Shown: positions 28,937 to 36,433 of the stretch, piece after piece | Numbering within the stretch: the stretch's first letter is position 1 | Layout: every line of letters starts with the position of its first letter | From: Bacteriovoracaceae bacterium | Lineage (GTDB): Bacteria > Bdellovibrionota > Bacteriovoracia > Bacteriovoracales > Bacteriovoracaceae | NCBI GenBank assembly: GCA_013141065.1 | Contig: JABFRR010000008.1 | Location: 315,464 to 379,463, forward strand | Length of the DNA: 64,000 nt | Direction of reading: 5' to 3' | The notes under the pieces: generated by a model | Told to the model about the DNA's origin: nothing | Seen by the model: only the letters and a program-made list of their open reading frames with translations | Databases searched by the model: none | Position numbers and translations under genes: made by a program

Positions 28937-29485
28937 CTATCTTAGTTCTGAAACAATTTTACTTGTTGCTTTACTTTTAAATTCATTATTAGAACTAATT
29001 ACTTGTTTTGTTTTAGCTATGACTTGAGAAAGTAATTCTTCGTTCATGCTTTCTACTAATTCTTTCTTTTCACCTTCAAGTTTATTTTCCAAGTCTCTTT
29101 TAGTTCTTGAAATTATAGACTGTGTTTCAGTCGCTTGGTTGTGCATAAAGTTTGTAATATCTTTGTCGTAGTCAGCTCTAATTTTTGTGAGTTCAGTGTC
29201 GATATTGTTAATTTTCGTTTGAAGAAGTTTTAATCTTACTTCGGCATCTTTATTTTTTTCTGCCGCAGACGTCATTAATGTTTTTACTTCATCAGCTTTT
29301 TTATTAAACATTTCTTTCATTGGTTTTTTCAATTTCCAAACTAGAAAACCAACTAAAACAACGAAGTTAATTGCAGGATAAAATAGGTCTTTAATTGATG
29401 GAACATGGTCTGCACCTTTTCCGGCTGCCATGACTGACCCAGTAAGCACAACGAACATAAATGAATATTTTACTAAGACTTTCAT
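28937..29485 (-). CDS. atpF: ATP synthase b subunit
   Basis: Peripheral-stalk subunit of Fo: one membrane helix (PAINFVVLVGFLVWKL, residues 38-53) and a long charged coiled coil. An extra hydrophobic N-terminus (KYSFMFVVLTGSVMAA) looks like a cleavable signal, a feature seen in some deltaproteobacterial-type b subunits. 182 residues. Confidence 0.9.
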   Translation of the reverse strand: MKVLVKYSFMFVVLTGSVMAAGKGADHVPSIKDLFYPAINFVVLVGFLVWKLKKPMKEMFNKKADEVKTLMTSAAEKNKDAEVRLKLLQTKINNIDTELTKIRADYDKDITNFMHNQATETQSIISRTKRDLENKLEGEKKELVESMNEELLSQVIAKTKQVISSNNEFKSKATSKIVSELR

Positions 29486-29493
29486 TCAATTCC

Positions 29494-29937
29494 TTATTTT
29501 GTTAATTTTTCTACTAATGAATTTGACAGTGACGCTGCTTCTGTAAGTATGACTTTTTTCTTTTCTTCCATTTCTTTAAGAAGTCCAGATCTTTTAGATT
29601 CGTATTCATTGGTCATTTTTTCTTCAGCGCCACCCAAGACTTCTCTTTCTTTAGATAATATTTCTGCTTTCTTTTTTGTCGCGATGATTTGTGAGTCTTG
29701 ATGGGTTTTTTCAATAGTTGTTTTATATTTTTCTGACAACTCTTCCGCTTGTTTATAAACGTGATTTGCTTGAGACTCTAACTTTGTCGTTTTAAGTTCA
29801 CGTGTATCTAAAACTTCTTGAATTTTTTTAAACAATAGAGGTGCTATAATATTAAAAAAAACTAAAAATAATATAAATTGCACTATAAATGTTTGATCTA
29901 TTTTTAATGAATTTAAGATGGTGACAATCGTATTCAT
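29494..29937 (-). CDS. ATP synthase b' subunit
   Basis: A second, shorter b-type subunit (147 residues): membrane helix FIVQFILFLVFFNIIAPLLF near residues 17-36 followed by a coiled coil rich in Lys and Glu. Paired b/b' genes imply a heterodimeric peripheral stalk. First gene of the operon; the ATG at 29937 follows GGGGTTTT by six bases. Confidence 0.88.
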   Translation of the reverse strand: MNTIVTILNSLKIDQTFIVQFILFLVFFNIIAPLLFKKIQEVLDTRELKTTKLESQANHVYKQAEELSEKYKTTIEKTHQDSQIIATKKKAEILSKEREVLGGAEEKMTNEYESKRSGLLKEMEEKKKVILTEAASLSNSLVEKLTK

Positions 29938-30068
29938 GGTTATGAAAACCCCTTCATTTTTTAATAAGTAAAAATTAGACTTTTATTAGCAGAACTTTTT
30001 TAAGCTAATTGATAATGTCTTAGGGGTTTTTCGTCAAGGTAATTTAAAGATAGACTTCTTATTTTGCA
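29938..30068 (-). promoter_or_regulatory. Leader region of the atp operon with inverted AAAACCCC/GGGGTTTT
   Basis: This gap between bactofilin and b' is very AT-rich and likely carries the atp promoter. On the transcribed strand AAAACCCC (30030-30023) is complementary to GGGGTTTT (29952-29945), 70 bases apart; the second copy ends eight bases before the b' start codon, so pairing could cover the ribosome site. No clear promoter hexamers assigned. Confidence 0.35.
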
Positions 30069-30458
30069 CTAAGTCTGAGGATTTTTTTTATCACGCATTT
30101 TTGTTGTACCGTGAAATATAACGCCTTCCTCAACAATAAGACTTGGCGTCGTAATAATTCCTTCAAATCGAGCTGGTTTTAAAATTTCCACCCGTGAGCT
30201 TGCTTTGATATTTCCCTTAACTGATCCGGCAATAATAATGATGTTGGCACTAATGTCAGCATTTATAACCGCACCTTCTGATATTACAACAGTGTCATTT
30301 GAAAATACTGATCCATTTACAATGCCAGCAATTCTGGCCGTGCCATTGAATGAAAGATTTCCTTCAAATTTACAACCTTCTTCAATTATCGCTGAAACTT
30401 CTCCGCGGCGCCTTTCCATATCAACCCGATCCTTGGTGATGGTTATTTGTGGTCCCAT
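30069..30458 (-). CDS. Bactofilin (polymer-forming cytoskeletal protein)
   Basis: A 129-residue bactofilin: a central right-handed beta-helix made of short repeats (IEEGCKFEGNLSFNGTARIAGIVNGSVFSNDTVVISEGAVINADISAN...AGSVKGNIKASSRVEI), flanked by short polar ends. Bactofilins form non-polar filaments that scaffold cell-wall enzymes or, in Myxococcus, the ParABS machinery. It lies 21 bases after parB on the same strand, in keeping with a link to segregation. Its start codon falls inside a 16-bp palindrome (30450-30465). Confidence 0.9.
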   Translation of the reverse strand: MGPQITITKDRVDMERRRGEVSAIIEEGCKFEGNLSFNGTARIAGIVNGSVFSNDTVVISEGAVINADISANIIIIAGSVKGNIKASSRVEILKPARFEGIITTPSLIVEEGVIFHGTTKMRDKKNPQT

Positions 30459-30465
30459 AGGACCA
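30450..30465. repeat. 16-bp palindrome over the bactofilin start codon
   Basis: TGGTCCCATAGGACCA, a near-perfect palindrome of the family repeated in mnmE. On the minus strand it reads TGGTCCTATGGGACCA, and its central ATG is the bactofilin start. A protein bound here could block translation or transcription; alternatively it marks a DNA-organising site. Confidence 0.7.
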
Positions 30466-30479
30466 CTACAGACTCTATT

Positions 30480-31418
30480 CTATTTCGAAAGTAAGAATTC
30501 ATATATATCGTTAAATTCTGCCTCATTCGAATATTTCAGTGAAATTTGTCCAGAACCATTTTTTCCACTCGATAAAGCAAAGTGATACCCAGTTTTTTGC
30601 TCTAATGTCTTTTTAAATTGGTCAAGTTTTCCATCGAAAAACGGATTTTTTCTTAAAGTTTTTTCTTTAGCAGGCTTTTTAGCCTTTATGGCCTGTTCTA
30701 AGTCTCGAACTGACCAACCTTGGGCAACTGATTCATTTGCCAGTCTAATGGCATCCTCGCGCTCTTTAACACTTGCTAAAATTTTTGCGTGACCAAATGA
30801 TAAAATTTCTTTTTGAAGTAAATCAATGACTGGTCTTGGGAGATTCAAAACTCTGAGAAAGTTGGCAACTGTAGAGCGTTCTTTACCCAACTTTTTTGCT
30901 ACATCTTCTTGAGTGAGTTTATATTCGTTCATTAATTGATAATAGGCTAAAGCTTCTTCAACGCAGTTTAAGTCTGATCTCTGGACGTTTTCAATGATCG
31001 ACATGATCATTTTTTCACGTTCAGTGGCTTTTTTTACCACGACTGGAACTTGCTCTAATCCAATTTTTTTTGCAGCTCGAAGTCTTCTTTCGCCAGCAAC
31101 TAGTTCATATTGTCCATTTTCAAGCTCAGCTACAATAAGCGGCTGAATGATTCCGTTTTCTTTTATTGATTCTGCCAATTCTTCAAGATCTTTTTCTTTA
31201 AAAATTTTTCTTGGTTGATTGGGATTTGTTTTTATTGAATTAATGTCAACTAAAAGTGGCGTATTTTCATACCTAATCTCAATTTCTTTTTCTACTGGCA
31301 CACTCGGAACTTCTTGATGTGCATATTGAGAATTATAATTTTGATTCATTGCTGATTGTGGACTTGCATCCTGAAGAAGAGACGCAATACCTTTACCAAG
31401 TGCTATTTTTTTTGCCAT
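30480..31418 (-). CDS. parB: Chromosome-partitioning protein ParB
   Basis: CTP-dependent DNA-sliding clamp that loads at parS. N-terminal GKGIASLL, box I PNQPRKIFKEKDLEELAESI, CTP-binding box II GERRLRAAKKIG, box III REKMIMSIIENVQRSDLN, helix-turn-helix LTQEDVAKKLGKERSTVANFLR, and a C-terminal dimerisation domain. 312 residues. Eight bases after parA. Confidence 0.97.
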   Translation of the reverse strand: MAKKIALGKGIASLLQDASPQSAMNQNYNSQYAHQEVPSVPVEKEIEIRYENTPLLVDINSIKTNPNQPRKIFKEKDLEELAESIKENGIIQPLIVAELENGQYELVAGERRLRAAKKIGLEQVPVVVKKATEREKMIMSIIENVQRSDLNCVEEALAYYQLMNEYKLTQEDVAKKLGKERSTVANFLRVLNLPRPVIDLLQKEILSFGHAKILASVKEREDAIRLANESVAQGWSVRDLEQAIKAKKPAKEKTLRKNPFFDGKLDQFKKTLEQKTGYHFALSSGKNGSGQISLKYSNEAEFNDIYEFLLSK

Positions 31419-31426
31419 ATATATTC

Positions 31427-32308
31427 CTAATGTTCAAAAACTGGTGGTTCTTCTAAGTTTAATTTTTCTAAACTTGGAATCGTCGTCATTATTTTTTCTT
31501 CCGTAGTTGCCGCAACTTCTTTAGTCGCTGCACTAGATTTAAATCTTTCTTTTAATATTATTTCTTTTGCTAGGGCCAAGTAAGCTTCACTGCCCTTAGA
31601 TTCAATATCGTATAATATGATTGGTTTTCCAAATGAAGGACACTCTGCCAATTTTACATTTCTTGGTATAATTGTTTTAAAAACAGTATCACCAAAATGT
31701 GTTTTGATTTCTGTTGCCACTTGCTTGTGTAATCCAGAACGAGAATCAAACATAGTTAAAAGAATTCCATCTAATTCCAGGCTTGGATTTAAAGATGTTC
31801 TAATTAATCTTACTGTATTTAGTAGTTGTGCCAATCCTTCCATTGCTAAATATTCTGTTTGCATTGGAACGATGTACGAATGAGCTGCATTGAGTGCATT
31901 GACTGTTAATAATCCCAACGATGGTGGGCAGTCTATAATGATAAAGTCATAATCCATTTCAATTGATTTAAAAGCATTTTTTAATTTTGCTTCTCTCGCA
32001 AATAAACTTACGAGTTCAATTTCAGCTCCAGATAAATTGTTATCACTTGGACAAATGTGGAAATAAGGAAGTTCGCTTTCATATATTGCTTCTTTAATAT
32101 CTATCTGGCCGATTAGTGCATGATAAATATTTTTAGCTGCAAATTTTTCTTTAGGTAATCCAATACTAAGACTTCCATTTCCTTGTGGATCCAGATCTAT
32201 TAGTAGAGTTTTTTTCTCAGCTACTGCTAGACACGCTGCCAAATTTACTGAAGAAGTTGTCTTACCTACTCCTCCCTTCTGGTTCATCATCGCAATGATT
32301 TTAGCCAT
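31427..32308 (-). CDS. parA: Chromosome-partitioning ATPase ParA (Soj)
   Basis: Deviant Walker A KGGVGKTTSSVN at residues 11-22, Walker A' IIIDCPPSLGLLTVNAL, and DLDPQGN. With ParB it moves the origin region after replication. The 293 residues include a C-terminal extension of about 35 (VAATTEEKIMTTIPSLEKL) beyond the usual 255-260, which may bind a partner. Confidence 0.97.
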   Translation of the reverse strand: MAKIIAMMNQKGGVGKTTSSVNLAACLAVAEKKTLLIDLDPQGNGSLSIGLPKEKFAAKNIYHALIGQIDIKEAIYESELPYFHICPSDNNLSGAEIELVSLFAREAKLKNAFKSIEMDYDFIIIDCPPSLGLLTVNALNAAHSYIVPMQTEYLAMEGLAQLLNTVRLIRTSLNPSLELDGILLTMFDSRSGLHKQVATEIKTHFGDTVFKTIIPRNVKLAECPSFGKPIILYDIESKGSEAYLALAKEIILKERFKSSAATKEVAATTEEKIMTTIPSLEKLNLEEPPVFEH

Positions 32309-32361
32309 TTACAGTTCCCCTTTTTGACTATTGTGAGATATATTTATAACTTTTTTTATAT

Positions 32362-33000
32362 TTAAAGTAACGATGAAAATTTAAGTATTTTTTCAGTTTG
32401 AATTGTTCCACGTAGAACTTTTCTATTCTTAAACCCTAACAACATGCGTCCCTCGGTGCCTGGAACGTCGTATGATTTTTCTTCAATTAATTCCCAGTTG
32501 GCTTCAAGCATGTCATCAATATCTTCAAGCTCGTAAAAATTTGGCCCCTTGTAAAAAAAGACATAAAGATTTTTACTAGTTCTTAAAAGTGGTAAATATT
32601 CTGAAACTTTTCCAACGCCTTTAAAGGTAATAACTGTGTCGACATCAAAGTCTACAGTCTCTAGTCTTTGATGTTTAAGACTAGCGTTCTTGAGTCCAAG
32701 GATATCTGCAATTTTTTGGACAACTAATGCTTTTTTTGCACGTGCTTCAAATCCAATAAACTTTTTATCGGGATTTAAATAGGCCAATGGCAAAATGGGA
32801 AATCCTCCACCAAAGCCAACATCAACAATCACCTTTGTTGTCTCAAGTGCATTTTTAAAAACTTTGCTTTCTGTTAAGGGTAAAACTGAGTCGACAATTT
32901 GTTTTTGGTAAAATTCTTCTGGGCTGGTAATCCTCGTTAAATTTATCCCAGCAAACTCACCCGTAAGTAGATTTAGGTATTTTTCTGCAAATTCTTTCAT
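32362..33000 (-). CDS. rsmG: 16S rRNA (guanine-N7) methyltransferase RsmG
   Basis: Methylates G527 of 16S rRNA using S-adenosylmethionine. NLTRITSPEEFYQKQIVDSVL and the SAM-binding VDVGFGGGFPILPLA block match GidB/RsmG (family: D.GSGAGFPG). The GSGAGFPG signature is altered to GFGGGFPI. 212 residues. Its 3' end contains a parS-like site at 32404-32419. Confidence 0.94.
   Translation of the reverse strand: MKEFAEKYLNLLTGEFAGINLTRITSPEEFYQKQIVDSVLPLTESKVFKNALETTKVIVDVGFGGGFPILPLAYLNPDKKFIGFEARAKKALVVQKIADILGLKNASLKHQRLETVDFDVDTVITFKGVGKVSEYLPLLRTSKNLYVFFYKGPNFYELEDIDDMLEANWELIEEKSYDVPGTEGRMLLGFKNRKVLRGTIQTEKILKFSSLL
32404..32419. promoter_or_regulatory. parS-like site inside rsmG
   Basis: TGTTCCACGTAGAACT resembles the ParB site consensus TGTTTCACGTGAAACA (12 of 16 bases) and keeps its CACGT core. 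The same 15 bases recur at 34870. It lies about 1 kb from parB, and coding sequences near parAB commonly hold parS. Confidence 0.72.
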
Positions 33001-33008
33001 TTTTTCCC

Positions 33009-34868
33009 TTAAATAAGATTGCCGGCCACATAGGCTAAGGTAGCGGGTCTAATTCCATCAATTCTTTGTAATTGGCCAAAAGTTTCAGGTCTAATTTGCT
33101 TAATTCTCAGTTTGCATTCAAATGAGATATTTTTTGACTCTATGATCTCGCTCCAATTAATCTTCTTTTTACTCATGCGATTTATTTTTTCACTTTCAAT
33201 GATGGCCCTATCAATATAGCCTTCGTACTTTGCCGCTATCGCAACAGTTCTAATGACGTCGAGATTAAAAATCGCCCCCATTCTCAAGCACTCTTTCTCA
33301 AGAACAGTCACCGGATTGAGATTAGGTCGTCTTAAAAGTTCTTTAAGACTAATATTGCTTTCAAGGTTGCCGTAGTTTTGAGTGATAAAATGCTGCTTAT
33401 TTTCTTCTACGGCGTAAAACATTGTCGAATCTATGAGCTTTTCAAGGATTTCCACCTCTTCAAGGATGCTCTCTTGAAAAAAATCTAGTTTGGTTGTCAG
33501 TCCAAGATGCTTTCTGTACTTATTCATTCGCAATATCGTATTATCTTCTCGCACGTAAAGCCTGTTTTCCGACCTGGCCGTAAATAGTCTATAGGGTTCA
33601 TCTCGTTTATTAGACACTAAGTCTTCGATCATCACTCCAATATAAGAGTCATTTCGATCTAAAATGAGTGGCTCTCTGCCAAGAAAAGACAATGAAGCAT
33701 TAATTCCAGCAATAATTCCCTGTCCAGCAGCTTCTTCGTAGCCAGAAGTCCCACAAACCTGTCCCGCAAAGTATAGTCCTGGTATATTTTCATACTCCAT
33801 TTGCCTTGAAAGTTCGGAAGTATCTACAACGTCATACTCAACGGCATAGCCATGAACGAGAATTTCTGCTTTTTCTAATCCCCTTATTGTTCTAATGAAG
33901 GTCTGCTGAATTTCCTTCGGAAGCGAAGTGGATACTCCATTTGGATAAATCGTCTCCAAATTCAATCCTTCTGGTTCTATAAATACATGGTGAACATCTT
34001 TTTCGGTGTATCTGAAGGCCTTATCTTCAATAGATGGACAATATCTAGGCCCTACGCCCTTGATTTGACCATTAAATATTGGTGATCTTTCTTTATTTGC
34101 ACGAATAATTGAAAGTGTTTCAGAATTTGTACGAGTTAAGTAGCAAGAGACTTGTCTAGTTGTTCTCGAGAATGAATGACTTAAAGAGTGAAAGTTTCGA
34201 GTCGAATCATCACTATCCTGTGGATCCATCACTGAAAAATTTATTGTTTTTTTATCAATTCGTGGTGGAGTTCCAGTTTTAAATCGATTGGGAAGAGTTT
34301 TAATTTCACTCAATAGATCATTTAATCCAACTGATCGTTCACAATCAACTCGACCACCCAAAGTTTGCTCTTCTCCAGTGTGAAGATTTCCTGCGAGAAA
34401 TGTACCTGTAGTTATAATAACCCGTGAAGATGAAATAGTTGTTCCACCTGAAGATAAAATATCGAAGCCAAGAGCCGTTCGCTTTACAGAGATCACCATT
34501 TCACGAATGATAGTTAAATTAGTGCAGCCTATGAGCAGCTCTTCGGCGTATTGAGTATAAAGCTCTTTATCAACTTGAACTCTTGTTGATTGAACAGCGA
34601 AGCCCTTTGATTCATTTAATGTTCGAAACTGAATTCCGGCCTTGTCCGCAACAACGCCCATCATTCCACCAAGTGCATCAATCTCTCGAACGACTTGGCC
34701 CTTCCCGACTCCACCGATTGCTGGATTACAAGGAGTGGAAGCAAGCGAAGCGCCTGGTCCAGAAATTAATCCGACACGTAAATTAAACTGAGAGGAAATC
34801 CAAGCAGCCTCACTTCCAGCGTGACCACCACCAATAATTAAAATGTCAAAAGAGTTGTTCATAATCAT
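33009..34868 (-). CDS. mnmG: tRNA uridine 5-carboxymethylaminomethyl modification enzyme MnmG
   Basis: FAD-dependent partner of MnmE that modifies the wobble uridine of several tRNAs. FDILIIGGGHAGSEAAW (dinucleotide fold), TPCNPAIGGVGKGQVVREIDALGG, GTPPRID and QEAAGQGI-like YEEAAGQGIIAGINA are diagnostic. ATG 34868 chosen: it gives 619 residues with the fold at the N-terminus, whereas the open frame runs on to a TTG at 34919 through a parS-like site. ATG 34862 is also possible. Confidence 0.96.
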   Translation of the reverse strand: MIMNNSFDILIIGGGHAGSEAAWISSQFNLRVGLISGPGASLASTPCNPAIGGVGKGQVVREIDALGGMMGVVADKAGIQFRTLNESKGFAVQSTRVQVDKELYTQYAEELLIGCTNLTIIREMVISVKRTALGFDILSSGGTTISSSRVIITTGTFLAGNLHTGEEQTLGGRVDCERSVGLNDLLSEIKTLPNRFKTGTPPRIDKKTINFSVMDPQDSDDSTRNFHSLSHSFSRTTRQVSCYLTRTNSETLSIIRANKERSPIFNGQIKGVGPRYCPSIEDKAFRYTEKDVHHVFIEPEGLNLETIYPNGVSTSLPKEIQQTFIRTIRGLEKAEILVHGYAVEYDVVDTSELSRQMEYENIPGLYFAGQVCGTSGYEEAAGQGIIAGINASLSFLGREPLILDRNDSYIGVMIEDLVSNKRDEPYRLFTARSENRLYVREDNTILRMNKYRKHLGLTTKLDFFQESILEEVEILEKLIDSTMFYAVEENKQHFITQNYGNLESNISLKELLRRPNLNPVTVLEKECLRMGAIFNLDVIRTVAIAAKYEGYIDRAIIESEKINRMSKKKINWSEIIESKNISFECKLRIKQIRPETFGQLQRIDGIRPATLAYVAGNLI

Positions 34869-34869
34869 T

Positions 34870-34885
34870 TGTTCCACGTAGAACA
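34870..34885. promoter_or_regulatory. parS-like site between mnmE and mnmG
   Basis: TGTTCCACGTAGAACA, 13 of 16 bases identical to the parS consensus TGTTTCACGTGAAACA and itself nearly palindromic. It lies immediately before the mnmG start. With the copy at 32404-32419 it brackets mnmG, about 2.5 kb apart and next to parA-parB. Confidence 0.78.
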
Positions 34886-34933
34886 TTAGGGGTTTTGATA
34901 ATAATGATAAGTAATACATTTAAATGAGAATGA

Positions 34934-36427
34934 CTATTTCCCAATGCAAAAATTTGAAAATATTGAATTAAGTACATCGTCTGGGCTAAGAATTCCTACA
35001 AGTTCCGCTAGGTCATGACCTAGAATGTTAACCTCTGAGGAAAGAATGGCCGCGTCATCTATGTCTTTGAAATCATTGGCAAAGCGCGAAGATTTTAAAT
35101 ATATTTTATTTACTATGGCTCGGTGCCTTTCTTGTAATATTGGATTGTTAGCACTTAAGATTTGAAATTTCTTTATAATTAAGGATTTTAATAGTGGTTC
35201 TATAGGACCATGGCTCATTGGTTCTACTGGTTCTATAGGACCAGAAATATTTAGTGGTTCTATAGGACCATTAAAAAGTAAAGCTGGTCCCATAGGACCG
35301 AAAATTTCAAGTGGTTCTATAGAACCACTTTTGTTAGTTAAAAAAGACGATTTCGCTAAAAAATGAGTCTTGATAAAAGAAAAATCAATGCGATTAAGAT
35401 TGCTTTGAAAATCTGGTTTGTCCGAATGAGAAATGATTAAAATATCAAATTCAATCTGACTAAATTTCGCTAAATAATCTGCATTTGTTTCAAAGGGATT
35501 AACGATCAAAATTTTATAAAAAGCACGAGATAAAATATCCATTGCTCTTTCAATGCCGATATTCTCAATGACATCTTTTGACTCTCGGACACCGGCCGTA
35601 TCTACCAACTTAAAATTAATCCCCTCAATGTGCACAAGTTCAGAAACGTAATCACGAGTTGTACCAGCAATATCTGAGACAATAGAACGGTTGTGTTTAA
35701 GTAAAAGATTAAATAAAGAGCTTTTTCCGGCGTTAGTCTGCCCTACTAAAACAATTTCTGGCGAAAGAAGTGATGAAATATTGCCTTCAGTTCGAGATTT
35801 GAGACTAGAAATCAATTGATAGAAATTGTTAAATGAATCCGTGAAGAGTTTTTGAGTTTCTTCGGTGCCAACATCCTCTGAGAAATCAATAGAAATCTCT
35901 ACTGCAGCTTTAAGACTTAAATAAGAGTTATATAAGGCCAAATATTGTGCATGAAGGTCACCTTGAAGGATATCTAGGCCCTGAGAAAGCATAAGCGTTG
36001 AATTCGCGTTTAAGAGCATATCTAAGCCTTCTACTTGAGAAAGACTAAGTTTTTTATTTTTAAGTGCTCTATAGGTAAATTCACCTGGATGAGCAGATCT
36101 AAAACCTGCATTTTTAGTAAAAAGATCCAGAATTCTTTGAACATTAAGTAAATTACCATGCACGCTTAACTCTAGAACGTTTTCACCTGTGTAACTTTCA
36201 CCTTCAGGAAAAAAAACAAAAAGAATATTATCTAAGACTTGATCGATGTTTAAAATATTTGAAAGATGGGAGGTTCTCTTTGTGACTTTATTGAGATTAA
36301 AAGAAAAATAATTTTGCAGAGAAAATAAATTATCAAAACCAGAGAGTCTAATAACAGAGATTGCAGTATTGGAACTCATTCCAGTACTGCAAGCAATTAT
36401 AGGAGAATCATCTGTATAAAAAGCCAT
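34934..36427 (-). CDS. mnmE: tRNA modification GTPase MnmE, with a repeat-encoded insertion
   Basis: Works with MnmG on wobble uridines. Folate-binding N-terminal domain (ENVLELSVHGN, AHPGEFTYRALKNKKLSLSQVEGL), G1 GQTNAGKSS (229-237), G3 DTAGVRE, and the C-terminal FCIGK carrying the catalytic Cys. 497 residues, about 40 longer than usual. The excess lies at residues about 366-411, where GSIEP/GPMGP/GPIEP units are encoded by five palindromes at 35195-35327. The G4 motif is atypical (SHSD instead of NKxD). Confidence 0.94.
   Translation of the reverse strand: MAFYTDDSPIIACSTGMSSNTAISVIRLSGFDNLFSLQNYFSFNLNKVTKRTSHLSNILNIDQVLDNILFVFFPEGESYTGENVLELSVHGNLLNVQRILDLFTKNAGFRSAHPGEFTYRALKNKKLSLSQVEGLDMLLNANSTLMLSQGLDILQGDLHAQYLALYNSYLSLKAAVEISIDFSEDVGTEETQKLFTDSFNNFYQLISSLKSRTEGNISSLLSPEIVLVGQTNAGKSSLFNLLLKHNRSIVSDIAGTTRDYVSELVHIEGINFKLVDTAGVRESKDVIENIGIERAMDILSRAFYKILIVNPFETNADYLAKFSQIEFDILIISHSDKPDFQSNLNRIDFSFIKTHFLAKSSFLTNKSGSIEPLEIFGPMGPALLFNGPIEPLNISGPIEPVEPMSHGPIEPLLKSLIIKKFQILSANNPILQERHRAIVNKIYLKSSRFANDFKDIDDAAILSSEVNILGHDLAELVGILSPDDVLNSIFSNFCIGK
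35195..35327. repeat. Cluster of five 16-bp palindromes inside mnmE
   Basis: Copies at 35195-35210, 35228-35243 and 35255-35270 (TGGTTCTATAGGACCA), 35285-35300 (TGGTCCCATAGGACCG) and 35312-35327 (TGGTTCTATAGAACCA, a perfect palindrome). Start-to-start spacing is 33, 27, 30 and 27 bases, all multiples of three, so the mnmE frame stays open; the copies encode G-P-I-E-P, G-P-M-G-P or G-S-I-E-P. Sequence between copies is not conserved, so selection appears to be on the palindromes. Confidence 0.9.
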
Positions 36428-36433
36428 AAAACA

